Positions 9,197 through 20,678 of a stretch of 64,000 bases of DNA are shown one piece after another. Below the pieces are notes generated by a model. That model was not told the origin of the DNA and ran no database searches. It saw only the letters and a list, made by a program, of their open reading frames with translations. Within the stretch, counting starts at the first letter, position 1. Every line of letters starts with the position of its first letter. The stretch covers positions 58,680,773 through 58,744,772 of the forward strand of contig OW804095.1 of assembly GCA_942159475.1 (NCBI GenBank). Direction: 5' to 3'. The stretch comes from Sthenelais limicola. Taxonomy: Eukaryota > Annelida > Polychaeta > Phyllodocida > Sigalionidae. Made by a program: the position numbers and the translations under genes.

Positions 9197-9434
9197 TGTT
9201 ATACTGTCAGGTGGCGGCAGCACTCAATAAAAGAGTGGCCGCTACACCAGGTGGCGCCAGGGGTAACGGCAAGGACCCTGGAGGAGAGACCCACAATAAA
9301 TAGAGTGGTAGCATACAGCTACACTCCAAGCTAGCAGCTTAACCATACCACTTGTGTCTTCATTGGGACTCCTACATTTAAACTTTTGGATTATTACATA
9401 GATATTATTAGAGTATACCCACAAGGGTGCAACA
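9197..9434. mobile_element. Solo LTR, 238 bp, with 4-bp target duplication
   Basis: Begins TGTTATACTG and ends GGGTGCAACA (TG...CA with a short terminal inverted repeat). It is flanked by ATGG at 9193-9196 and 9435-9438. An AATAAA lies inside. It resembles the element at 13861-14063 in its GGTGGCGC block, the GGATTA block and the ending, so both are probably solo LTRs of one family. No internal retroelement sequence adjoins it. Confidence 0.72.
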
Positions 9435-9438
9435 ATGG

Positions 9439-10099
9439 CCCTGTCTATGGTGACCCAACCCACTATGTCGCACACTGAATAGTATTCATCTAGATTTTTT
9501 AACCAGCTTTGGGGGCAACCATGTTTTAATGAACTCCATTATTGCGGAAAAATAAGCATAGCATAATTAATTGGAAGGATAAATAAATAATTTGATCGCT
9601 CCCTTAATCATACTAAGAAGATGCATGGACGTTGTGTTTGCTGTTGGGCTAGAGCACATCTCCCTCTGCATTCCTTTATTTGAATGCATTACAACATATA
9701 GTCACATAGAACTTTCAGTTCATGATGTGTGTGGCTGAGGTAGGCGGGGGTATTGGGGGTGAGGCAGGTCTAAAGGTATCAGATATAGATCGGCACCAAT
9801 ACTCCACACATTATTGCTACTGGTAATTGTTATGTACCCAATTCAGGAAAACCTGACACCCTCTCATATCCCTCTGATTGGTAACACTTGTGAATGATTT
9901 AATAGACTTTAATAGCAGATCTTTGGATTCTGCTGGGGTTCTGGATACTTATAAATTACTGTTTGGACAGGAAGTCGTCAAACCGGAAAACGGATGTAGT
10001 AGTTTATTTTTCGGATTCAGGGGTTTATTTTTCGGATGTAGAATTATTTTGTGGATGTAGTTAAAATAAACCCCAGCCGGCGTTTCCGCTCAATCACTT
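9439..10099. other. No gene seen
   Basis: AT-rich. Around 9990-10060 a short motif (TTTATTTTTCGGAT and TGTGGATGTAG variants) is repeated three to four times, ending in AAAATAAACCCC. The same AAAATAAACCCC forms part of the hairpin stem at 13677-13800, so this may be a relic of that repeat. Confidence 0.4.
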
Positions 10100-10660
10100 A
10101 CCTCATCAACTAGTTGTTTGTCGCCTAAATATCACTCCCAATAGCTCCAAAATCACCGATAATGTTCCAAATATCATTGTAGAAGGATATTCCGCTTGCT
10201 GAATGGTGGTGAACAACGAAATAGGGAATAATGGATTTGTCAATTCCTGCAAATCATCGTCATGTTCGCCACAAGCGGCCATGACAGTTCCAGGTTCAGG
10301 GTTCAAGGTCGGGTCTTTACTAGAGTTTTTTGGTTGTTTTTCGTCGATTCCGCATTCAGTTTGGAACGTGTATAAAGTCCTGGTCACATTAAAGTCATTC
10401 CTCCACTGTTTCCGATGGAAATATTAGCCATTTTAAAGTAAATACAGCCTAAGCCTCGCCATAACATGACGACAGTAGACATCGTGCAAGCTCCGGTTTG
10501 TTGACGTGGGGGCACTTTCGAATGAAATCCTCCATGCGCTATATAGACTACCGTACACAATGCAACGCCAAGTGCATGGTGCACATGAGTGGCTATGCCG
10601 AAGGGTCTCCACATCTCTTCCGGTCGCACGTATGGGTTCTGAAATCGCCATTCATTGAAT
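10100..10660 (-). other. Possible exon region with strong splice donor (unidentified)
   Basis: On the minus strand, about 10,410-10,106 is open and encodes a segment with a hydrophobic run (MIFGTLSVILELLGVIF). It is followed within a few bases by a consensus donor GAG|GTAAGT near 10,100. An upstream minus frame (10,629-10,384) also has a hydrophobic His/Val-rich stretch. The region is less AT-rich than its surroundings and contains CpGs. It could be a 5' exon with promoter, but the frames do not join cleanly and I recognise no family. Confidence 0.22.
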
Positions 10661-11147
10661 ACTAGATTCCCGTAGACTAAATCTTCGCTATCGGGCTAAA
10701 ACAACATTCAAAACATTTCCACCGATTCAAATCTTTTATTTATTTCTTTTTTAAGTCCCTAGACACACGCAACACGGCATTGGAAAACCGGAAGTCTCCG
10801 ATGCTTTGGATAGCAAGCAGCGGATCCTTATAAAAACAGGCCGGCTCGCTGAAAGTAAACATAAGTGAATACGCACCTCTGATTGGCTGTTGTAGCTGGA
10901 TGTTCATTCTCCCAGCCGTCGCGTTATCATATAGATTCCGACTAAAGCGGTGCAAACTTGCGGCGTGTAAACACATGGTTTCTGAAGTCGCCATCCATTT
11001 ATTACTTGATTTCCATAGAGGAAAACTTCGCTATCGGCTTAAAACAATATTTAAAACATTTCTACCGATTCAAATCTTTTATTTATTTCTTTTTTAAGTC
11101 CCTAGACACACGGACACGGCATCCGTAAACCGGAAGTCTGATGCTTG
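10635..11147. repeat. Two direct copies of a ~170-bp block, 342 bp apart
   Basis: Copies 10635-10808 and 10977-11147 share the stretch from TTCTGAAxTCGCCAT through CTTCGCTATCGG, ACCGATTCAAATCTTTTATT and TAAGTCCCTAGACACACG to AACCGGAAGTCT. On the minus strand both contain ATGGCGAxTTCAGA. They may be duplicated promoter or first-exon sequence or a dispersed repeat. Confidence 0.75.
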
Positions 11148-11241
11148 GTTGGCTGCAAAAAGTGGAAGCTTCGTTTGTTTCTGGAACGAAGAGTGTGGCT
11201 GACGTAACCGACATTCTGAAGTTATGATTACGTGTACATAT

Positions 11242-13401
11242 GGGCGGGGCTCCCGAAAATGTCCACTTTCAAAAAAATAAAGTCAAAATTTAATTCTATT
11301 TCAATTTATCTGAGCCTTCTCCTGGTCATAGCTAATGGTACAAGCTTAAACATACTAAAATTATGAATTTTTCTGAGCTTTTTCTGATTTCCTACAATGT
11401 CTATCCAAAAAGTGTCCATTTTTGGCCACAGTGCCTGTTGTGTTCGGGGAGGAAATGAATAAAATTGAATAAAAAAGGAAAATAGCATTATATTTTTGTA
11501 ATTACTCCTCATCCACTTAGACTTAGACAAGTGTTCTTGTATTGAGTGAACAAAGTTTTCCCTGCAAACCAATGTAAAATTAAATATCTCATGTTTTCTG
11601 CTTTTTTAAAGGATAACTCAGAATTTCGAGGGGTTTTCTCCCCACTTCTACCTATTTTTATCACTATCTCCTTAAAAAGCATGAATTTAATGGCTCAAGG
11701 AAGAAGACTAAGCTATTCAAGTCCCCGAACACAACACATGTCAATTTTTATGGAATTTAACAATTATTTCTGTTTTCATACTACATATATCGAATTAACT
11801 TGATAAAACTCAGGCCTATATTCATATATTTTTATGATTTTATAATAAATATTCTATTTTCTGGGTTGTCCCCGAACACAACAGACACACAAATATTGCA
11901 AAAATACCTTTAAATACCTATTATATTGCCATTATCTATGTTGCTATACATTCTATACCCACAGGGGTATCTTATTTCGGATTAATTTTGATTCTATTAT
12001 TCATGTTTTCCCTTTAATTAACAATTTACTCATCCTGCTTGAAGGCCCCTGTCCCCAAACACAACACCCCATTTATTAAGTAAAAGCCAAGCAATAAATA
12101 GGAATATAACAAAAGATTTATGTGCAGAATTACAGGGAGAAATGATTAGAATAGTTTACTTTTTCATTGTTATACAATTTTATCATTTTTTGGTCATAGC
12201 ATATTTGTACCCGAACATAACACCCCTGTCCCCGAACACAACATCCCACCCTGTCCCCGAACACAACACCCCACCCTGTCCCCGAACACAACACCACTTT
12301 AATTTAAGGGAAAGAAAGTAGACATTTGGAATATAACCAGTTATTTATGTTCAGAATTGCATACACAATTGAATAGAATACTTTAGTTTTCATTTTTTTC
12401 ATTTTTTAATCATAGCATATTTTTACCCGAACACAACACCCCTGTCCCCGAACACAACACCCCATCCTGTCCCCGAACACAACACCTCCTTAATTTAAGG
12501 GAAATTAAGCAGTTAATGTAAGTATAACCAATGGGTTATGTACAAAATTACATGCATAAATGAAGGGTTTCGTCGATTTTTCCATTACTTTTCAATTTTG
12601 TTACTTTTTGGCCATAATCTCTTGTGTTCCCGAACACAACACCCCTGTCCCCGAACACAACACCCCTCTCCCCGAACACAACACATACTCAGAAGGTTGG
12701 TTATATGCTAATATATTCAAAGTCAACATATAAGATGGGTAAATATCAAATAAATGTGCATAATCACACATGTATTTTCATGAATATTTGAATAAAAACT
12801 CTCTTTATCACTGTGAGAAGAAAAGGTGGTCAGACTCTGAATTGCTATGTTTCAACTTTATGGAACCTTGAGTATGGTCAAAATTGGAAAAAAATAAAAA
12901 TTCAAAGTTTATGTGATATGGGACTATATCAATAACAAGAGACCAAAAGCAAAATATTTCCTAGGTAGAACCTTTATTGTAGATTTTATCATTTTATCAC
13001 TAATCTTCATAAACTATTTAGAGAGGTGTGAATGAAAAGACAGAAAATAATAAAATAAATAAAACAAAATCAAATTAAAAAATAAACTCAGAAGGAGGCT
13101 CTTACATATGCTTCATGAAGAATTAAAGATAAATAACAAATTAATAAGTTTTATATAACTTTTCATTGAAACAAAAACGAATTTATGCCAGGGACATACA
13201 TTTGGAGACATTTTTTAACATAAAAATATGATTTTTTTTGCATAAAAAGGAATTTTTATATATATTTCTCAATATGTCCTTATTATACACTTGGAAAGGT
13301 ACAAAATACTGAAAAATTCGTAATGTGGGATGAAATCCGAATAAATTATGGAATTAAAATGGGTGATTTTGTCAAAATGGACATTTTCAGGAGCCCCACC
13401 C
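11242..13401. mobile_element. Inverted-repeat element, about 2.2 kb, carrying a satellite
   Basis: The left terminus GGGCGGGGCTCCCGAAAATG and the reverse complement of the right terminus, GGGTGGGGCTCCTGAAAATG, match over about 33 bp, continuing TCCACTTT / TCCATTTT. Both sides are bordered by ATAT (11238-11241 and 13402-13405), as in the element at 6520-7633. No transposase ORF is present, so it is non-autonomous. The interior carries dispersed and tandem copies of a CCCGAACACAACACCCC motif. Confidence 0.7.
12047..12692. repeat. ~200-bp satellite units with CCCGAACACAACACCCC cores
   Basis: Clusters of the core at about 12,210-12,292, 12,427-12,487 and 12,630-12,684 are spaced roughly 210 bp apart. 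They are joined by similar AT-rich spacers (TTAATTTAAGGGAAA, GGAATATAACCA, ATCATAGCATATTT). Isolated cores occur at about 11,722, 11,870 and 12,050, and one in reverse orientation near 11,427-11,444. Confidence 0.8.
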
Positions 13402-13676
13402 ATATGTTATATTGGTTTGACAGAGGTAAAAAAAAAAAAATATTCGAATGTATTGGTTTTAAATGTGTAAAACATGCTAATTTGGACGTTATAAAGGCGC
13501 GTTTTGACTCGGTCCTTTCCATGTCTGATGTAAAATAGTAACCCATGTATTCGAGTTGAGGAGCTAAATTATTGGAATTCATCATGCTGTAAGTACATCT
13601 ACAACCTTTTTTTGAGCCTAATATTTGTTAATATGTGTTTAAACAGTGTTATTGAATCCAAAAATCGGCTATTAAA

Positions 13677-13800
13677 GTGATTAATTCCCTCGATTTTGTG
13701 TCTTTGTCTTTTGCTTGAAAATAAACCCCTCGGCCCTTCGGGCCTTGGGGTTTATTTTCAAGCAAATGCCTCAGACACAAAATCTCGAGAAATTAATCAC
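13677..13800. repeat. Near-perfect 124-nt foldback hairpin
   Basis: The left arm GTGATTAATTCCCTCGATTT...GAAAATAAACCCC and the right arm GGGGTTTATTTTC...AATCTCGAGAAATTAATCAC are reverse complements with few mismatches, closed by CTCGGCCCTTCGGGCCTT, itself a GC hairpin. Weaker pairing may extend to about 13656-13820. It looks like a foldback or miniature inverted-repeat element. Confidence 0.85.
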
Positions 13801-13860
13801 ATAGTATCGACTTCATTTCACCTCATTATCATCTTCATTGTAATTTTGATCGCTTGTAAC

Positions 13861-14063
13861 TGTTATACCGGTGGCGCAGCAGTTAGCGTAGCCCTGGAGG
13901 GAGTGGTGCAAGCCACTGACTCCCCGATGTTCCTATTAATAAACTAGACAGAGGGGCTTCGACTCACTCTGAAATACAACATCATACAGTCTACAAGCGT
14001 TCTCCTTGGGCTCCATTATTCTAAAAGTTTTGGATTAATATAGCAAACCACGAGGGTGTAACA
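13861..14063. mobile_element. Solo LTR, 203 bp, with 4-bp target duplication
   Basis: Starts TGTTATACCGGTGGCGCAGC and ends GAGGGTGTAACA, giving a perfect TGTTA/TAACA terminal pair. It is flanked by TAAC at 13857-13860 and 14064-14067. Same family as 9197-9434. No internal retroelement sequence remains. Confidence 0.75.
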
Positions 14064-14527
14064 TAACTATATGCCTAACTTGTAACATAATAGCTGGATT
14101 GTTAATCTTTCTTCACTCTACACACCAAGTATTTTTCAATTTCAAATGTAAATATTTCATATTTAATGGCCACTAAATAATTATAAAATTTATAAAATTC
14201 ATTGACATTTGCTTTTAAAATTAATGTCACAGAGAGATGTATGGCAGTATTTGGAAGATATTGTCTTTTCTATCCCTAAGATGATCAATTAAGCTACATG
14301 TCTACCTTGTTTACATTATTCTGGGATTTTTCATTATGGGAGAGCTCAGTAGATGTGTTTATGGCCACATCATCTTGACAGCACATGTGAAATATTAGCT
14401 ATAGACTAGGGGTATTTCATCAGCCTAAATATTCAAGATGCAATACAGTATTAAATATAATATATAATCAGACTCATGCCCAGGCATGGCCGTTATATCA
14501 TCATATCTTATCATATCCGAATATGGT

Positions 14528-14815
14528 GGGGAGTGTGAGTGAGTGAGTGAGATTGGTTGCTTTACACCCTTATCAACACTTTGAAGTGTTATATCAAGGG
14601 CGGGAGAGCTGAGAGGGAGGCAGTTTATGATCATACCCAGGAAAGAGAGAAGAAGGGAGAGAGACAGACAGACAGACAGAGAAAAGAGACAGAAAGGCAC
14701 TTTAAGGTCTTACCCAGGACCAAGTGGTGGGGAGTGTGTGTGGGTGCAGACACTAACAATATTACCTCACAACAGGATTATGTAAGATCAATAATAAAGG
14801 AATCCTTGAATTGAA
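14528..14815 (+). mobile_element. SINE-like dispersed repeat, about 290 bp
   Basis: Begins with a GAGTGAGTGAG run followed by ATTGGTTGCTTTACACC and TGTTATATCAAGGGCGG. It contains GA- and CAGA-rich simple sequence and ends CAATAATAAAGG...TTGAATTGAATA, the kind of tail seen on invertebrate retroposons. A second copy of its head is at 16194-16230. I recognise the style, not a named family. Confidence 0.5.
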
Positions 14816-16193
14816 TAACAGAAAACCTACAAAACCTACAAAACCTATTGATATATATATAGTCATATATTATATGAGGTAATGTCATTCTCACAAAATG
14901 AGCCACATCCCTTATTTCAACTTTACCATGCTGTAGGTTCTATATGTAGGTATAATTAAATGTTAACATTACATTATCATAACATATACTAAAGGTAAAT
15001 AGTTTTATATTATCAGTATTGTAACCTCGCTCAAATTGTCATGATATAGTTATTTTTCTGGCACTTTCCGTTTACTTTTATACCTCTCCCGCATAACAGA
15101 ACCTGCTAATTGTCTCAATCAGAGAAAGCTTAAGATCTGATTTGTATCTTTTTATTATATGCACATTCCATATGAGAGGTGCTATAAGTGCGGTGCTATA
15201 AAAATATTCATATAGTACACATATAAACTACTTTGTCACCAAGTCGGCCACTTGTATGCACTGAAGTTTAATGCCCATATAATAAATATAATTAATATAG
15301 AATAGAACTCGCCTGCTATAATAAAAAAAATTATTGGACTTGAATCGTCCACATGTGGACGAATCAAGTCCAAGTTCCATTCTCTCAATAGATAGCGCTC
15401 ATTTGTTGTAGAATTGAAGCAATATAGATTTACTTCCAATTTAGATCTTCTTAAGCTATATCCAATGTTAAAGACTCACAAATACTGAATATGTACATAT
15501 ATAGAGAGAATGGAACGAGTGAGTTATACCTAAACTTCCTAAGATTGATGGGACCATTGGGTATGTGTGTGGTTTGGGCAAATCATATGTGGGCAAATCA
15601 ATGTACACATAACAACATCAGGTCTGTGTGTTAATTGATTATGTAATATGATAACGATTAATAATTATGATGTATTAATATCTTTATTAATTATTCATGT
15701 CATTTAATGTTAGGCAACATTAATGATCACGAAATGCAGTTGAAAAAACGTCAAAAATAGAATTTATCATATATTGCTGATTTTTCGTGTACATATTACC
15801 ACGATACTCAGCTGTAATTCTCTCTCTGAAGTTTGGCAGCTTAATAATTAATAATTAGTCTACAGTGGCCTAACTCACAAATGCTTCCTCATCTATCCAG
15901 ACATAAACTGCCATCATCGTACATCACGCCCAATATTAAAATCTGTAAAGTAGCCTTTCATACATGTATAGTGTGCTTATTTTAACCGTTTTCTTTTTCA
16001 CCTTACAAAACCGGCCTATGTTTTCAGATTTTTGTAGTAATTTGATACATTGCAACATTGCAATACAAATAGTTAGTATAGAAATTTCCTAAACTCTTGC
16101 GTTTTTTAATTTTAAATTCTCTACATTTTTTACACTCTAGCCAATAGATTGTGTTTCCTGTCAATTCTCGTTGGTATTATAAAGTTTGAAATA
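14816..16193. other. AT-rich, no gene; contains one strong palindrome
   Basis: Only short chance ORFs. An ATATATATA run lies near 14,851, and the 40-bp palindrome at 15334-15373 is listed separately. Confidence 0.5.
15334..15373. repeat. 40-bp palindrome, one mismatched pair
   Basis: TTGGACTTGAATCGTCCACA is followed by its reverse complement with a single A/T asymmetry, centred on ACATGT. It can form a hairpin or cruciform. Confidence 0.9.
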
Positions 16194-16400
16194 TGAGTGA
16201 GTGAGTGAGTGAGATTGGTTGCTTTATTTGTATCTTCATCTTACAGAAAGACAGAAAAATATAGGTAAATTGATAGATAAATTGACAGATGGATTGATGT
16301 CGTTAGCATGGCTGACCCCTAGCTCCCCACTGCGAACTGGTGAATCATTAACATGAAATTATACATAACTAATACAGACGTATGTATATTAATGGTAATT
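16194..16400 (+). repeat. Partial second copy of the GAGTGAGTGAG repeat
   Basis: Shares GAGTGAGTGAG and GATTGGTTGCTTTA with the copy at 14528, then diverges into an A-rich region with imperfect GATAAATTGACAGAT repeats. Confidence 0.45.
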
Positions 16401-16647
16401 AATAAGGTTACACAATGTTATGTAATAGATAAGAGGGGATGTAATGTAATGTCCTTGATGTAATAAGATTTTCATTTGCAAAGCATAAATTATTGGGAAA
16501 AGTGCAAGCCCCAAATTGATAAATCAGCTACATTATTTCTCCCTCTCTCCCTTTTAATTGCCCTCGCTCTCTTTCTCTCTCTCTCTGAAGTGATCAGGAG
16601 GCCAATTTACTGTTTTATGATTATAAAGTATACATCATCATATATGC

Positions 16648-16789
16648 ATGGGCTCATGCTATGCACCATGGCGGGGAAATGTCCCCCTGGGCTCATACTA
16701 TGCACCATGGCGGGGAAATGTCCCCCTGGGCTCATACTATGCACCATGGCGGGGGAATGTCCCCTGGGCTCATACTATGCACTATGGTT
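16648..16789. repeat. 44-bp minisatellite, about 3.2 copies
   Basis: Unit GGGCTCATACTATGCACCAT plus GGCGGGGAAATGTCCCCCT, copies nearly identical. Overlapping open frames here are by-products of the repeat. Beyond it, to 16,990, related lines ending in ATGAAGGG or AATGTAGGG suggest an older, diverged repeat. Confidence 0.88.
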
Positions 16790-17377
16790 GATTTTAGTTT
16801 TAATTTCCCTTGGAATGTAGGGATACATGGGGTTTGGGCCTGTAGAGATTTAAGGTTGATTAGTTTAAGTTTTTAGTTTCCCTCAGAATGAAGGGATATG
16901 TGGAGTTTGGACCTGGAATCGTATGTCTTGGTTAGATTAGTTTAATTTTCCCCTTCATTTGAAGGGGTTTGTAAAGTGTTTGAGCCTGAAGTAATATGGT
17001 TGATTATGTGAGGATAAAGGTTTCAAGTAGATCAGTTAATCCCAGGGCATAGCGTGGTGGATGATGCAATGATGTAGCATAGCCTGGATATGGATTTGCA
17101 AGATGAAATAATTTCACCAATATTCATATCAATACAAATTTGTCCTCCCTAAGTTCATGCAACAGTCCCACTAAATAGTTCAGCACTATATTTCTCTGTA
17201 TAGGGCTAGTAGTAGTAGTACATGGAATTGGGAATTAAGCATCGTAAAGTGGATTGGCCTACCCATTTTGGTCCCCCATCGACGGCCAAAATAACAGCTC
17301 TAAGGACGGTCTCGACGGGAAAACAGAGGACGGCAAGACGGGCGGCGAAACAGCCTAGGGCAGACACATAATAAGAG

Positions 17378-17410
17378 AACGAGATTTCGTCTTCCGAGAC
17401 GAATCTCGTT
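17378..17410. repeat. 33-nt hairpin
   Basis: AACGAGATTTCGTCT and AGACGAATCTCGTT pair with one base left over. It sits next to a CG-rich stretch (17,279-17,365) that contrasts with the AT-rich flanks. Confidence 0.8.
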
Positions 17411-18188
17411 CAATAATATAAGGTTTGGTTGGTGACTCTTTCTCTAGTACCTTTGCATTGAAATGTATGTATTCAACCTTTTCTCTTTTAGTAATCATTT
17501 TTAAATTGTATTTCATCTGATATGACTTCATTCCAAAGCAATTCTAAAAAAAGGGAAGGGCATGTCATAGAGATTATGTATTATGAGTAGTACAGGAGTC
17601 CTCTCAATAATTCTTTAATTTATTTAGGATATTCCAAACTCTGCATGATTGGTGTGATTAAACATGGGTTCGGTCGGTGACATCAGGAATTCTGACCTGG
17701 AATAATTTCCTCACCAATAGAGGGGGGAAAGAACTATAGCCTTTCCCATGCCACTAGAGGGAAAAGTATTACATTATGATATATGGGTTAATTTTTTTTA
17801 GAATGTACAATTGCGAAATTTGCCACCTTTGCACATTATATTGAATGGGTATTGCAGACAAATAAATTGATCCTTATGATTCTGGTATCATTGGAAAGCG
17901 GACATCCTAAGCTTTACGGAAATGTGTACATTACTTACATATTTGTAAGTTTTGTATGTAATAAATCGCTCTAAATGTTGATTTCCCTATAAAAAATACC
18001 CCAGAATTCACTACTTTTTCACATTATACTGCCATTCTGAAAAAAACTAAATGTTCTAGATGTTACATTTTACCTGGTTTTATTCCTTATGCATATCTAT
18101 GACAACTTGGGAAAGTTTAAGCCTTCTGCTAGCCCTCATCTCTGTATGTTAGTTCTATACTCAATTGTCCAATCTTTTCTGGTCACTA

Positions 18189-18392
18189 GGGGATGCCCGG
18201 TATCAAACATAGATTGTTGTATACTGGCTAAATATTTATCCGTCACATATGATTTAAAATATCGAAAATACACTTTAAGATATTATCAATACAATCCTGG
18301 TACAATTAGGACAGTAATGCCGACATTAACAGGGCCATGCTTCAATGTTTATCAGACCAGAGATTTTATACAATTTGGTACCGGGCATCCCC
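18189..18392. repeat. Small inverted-repeat element, 204 bp
   Basis: The left end GGGGATGCCCGGTATCAAA is the reverse complement of the right end (TTTGGTACCGGGCATCCCC) with one difference. No gene inside and no clear target duplication. A related GGGATGCCTGGTAT occurs near 18,561. Possible miniature inverted-repeat element. Confidence 0.55.
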
Positions 18393-20002
18393 ATGCACAC
18401 ATCATAATGTAGATCCAGTTTCACTGTAACTGGGGAACTAAAACCCTGTATATATAATCCTAGTATCTATCCTAATATTCACACCAAATTACAATCTTCC
18501 AAATAAATTTATTGTGGAGATATGAATGCAAATGGCATGGGGGGTATACCCGGTATACTGAGGGATGCCTGGTATGGGAGGAAAGGAACAACTGGGAAAC
18601 ATAATCACACTGGTTTCACATAACCAGGCCTCTTTTTTTAACTCTGGAAATCTAGTCAACCACTACATGTATTGATTGTCATACAATTATCATCCTTATT
18701 ATCATTATTATTGCTCTTCACATTTGCTTTTATACTTCCCCTATACACAAGGAAACACGTTAAATCTCTCAAGTACGATGTTTGCAGGGTAGAATTAGTA
18801 GAAAAGGAAATAAAATTATTGGAATGTTAACATAACGTTAACATATTTCATTTTCGGATTTTAGGGCCAGCATATGATATGGTTCAGTCGGTGACAAGTA
18901 GACCCACCAAAGCCAGATTTGGAATAGTGTAAAAACTTTTTGTTTTCATAATAAATTAATAACGGGACATGCTTACATCAATAAATTTAATATAATAAAT
19001 TTGCAAAAACAAACAAGAATACAAAAATTGGGCTATAATCAATCGAAATCAAGGAAGAGATCCTGAGTAACACGGCACCTGCTGTCGGATGCAGGAAAGC
19101 CGCGAAAATATTACGTCTGCTGCCCAGATGTACGGGCGTCGCACGAGGACGGTAGTCTTTAGCTTAGCCACCAGACCGCTGGCCAAGTGTGCCCGGTGGC
19201 TACGCTAGCTTTTTTGTACAGCAGCTCTACATGTTTTCGCGCGAGGGGGCTGTATTCCCTTCAATTGGCATCTAAAATAGCCAGGCGATGTACATTTCTC
19301 TATGTATACTCACAGTATTACAAATACCTCTGATATAGAAGGATGGCCTTATATTTAGAATACCTAGATTTGAAATATCGGCCCTGTAGAAGCGGTAATA
19401 TCCATGCAGAAAAGTTGGTTATTTTCAGATCTTGTTTACTAGTAAATCGCTTTCTTTCCTCTGTACATAGCATCCTTTGTTGTATCAGGACATGTTATGC
19501 ATGTCAAGACTATATTTATCTAAAATTTTACCACATTACAAGGTCTTTAAAAAAGTGTTAAGATTCATAAATCATGCGTCCACGTTTGTGCATAGGAGGC
19601 ACATCCCCCCACGCATCCATGAAATGCGTCCTGATTCGCGCAACTCCTCTTGCTCCTCCCGCGCAGCTGAGCGGCCGTCTGGCTCTGACACAATCAGTTT
19701 CAATTAATTACCGTTTTTTATCGATAGAACGCCAGGGCCCAAATAAACGCCTGTCCTGAAAAAAACGCTGGATCCAGATAAAGCCTTGGTCAAATAATAT
19801 AAACTGCAAATCTATGCCTGTCTAAACACAGGGTAGGGAATACCTTTTCGGGAATCGGTTTTGGCCGTACATGCAGCATGCTGCTTTTCAAACAGGTTTG
19901 AAAAGATACACACCCAGTGGCTGTCCCAGCGGGTACTGCCCCACCCCCTAGACCCCTAATTAATATGTTGTCTTAACTTGCCTCTAAATACTGAAACATA
20001 AC
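18393..20002. other. No gene identified
   Basis: Mostly AT-rich. A GC-richer patch at 19,040-19,250 has tRNA-like fragments on the minus strand (TGGCTAAGCTAA) but no matching B box or cloverleaf. CpGs also cluster near 19,570-19,690. Confidence 0.4.
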
Positions 20003-20678
20003 TTATAACAACTGAAATGAGTATTCATGTCAATTTAACAGGAACACGAGGGGGACGCTGTGTTAAAACTTATTAATATTCTTGTATATATTCTAAATAT
20101 AATGGGTTATTGTATATATTCTAAATATAATGGGTTTTATGTGTATATTAGAATATCTAATGGATTATATGTGTATAATGCGCAAAGGGTAGATTACCTG
20201 TGACTTGTCCTGCTGCCAATTACATTGCCAATACTGATTGGTTATTAGGCTGTAACTATTCTTTGGTTATACTATTCTTTGGTTATTATATGTAGTTGCG
20301 GTCTTTCATCGACCACAATTCAACACCTGTTCAGTGCCAGTTTATAACAACTGAAATGAGTATTCATGTCAATTTAACAGGAACACGAGGGGGACGCTGT
20401 GTTAAAACTTATTAATATTCTTGTATATATTCTAAATATAATGGGTTATTGTATATATTCTAAATATAATGGGTTTTATGTGTATATTAGAATATCTAAT
20501 GGATTATATGTGTATAATGCGCAAAGGGTAGATTACCTGTGACTTGTCCTGCTGCCAATTACATTGCCAATACTGATTGGTTATTAGGCTGTAACTATTC
20601 TTTGGTTATACTATTCTTTGGTTATTATATGTAGTTGCGGTCTTTCATCGACCACAATTCAACACCTGTTCAGTGCCA
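20003..20678. repeat. Exact 339-bp tandem duplication
   Basis: 20003-20339 recurs from 20342 to 20678 at a constant 339-bp offset, and I saw no mismatch reading both copies. Each copy contains two shorter internal direct repeats (ATATTCTAAATATAATGGGT and ACTATTCTTTGGTTAT). Identity implies a very recent event or an assembly duplication. Confidence 0.92.

Noticed and set aside
16476..16876. ORFs containing MHHGGEMSPWAHT-type repeats
   Set aside because: Encoded by the 44-bp minisatellite; codon pattern follows the repeat, not a gene.
19120..19220. tRNA gene or tRNA-derived SINE on the minus strand
   Set aside because: An A-box-like TGGCTAAGCTAA is present, but no B box, acceptor stem or cloverleaf could be built.
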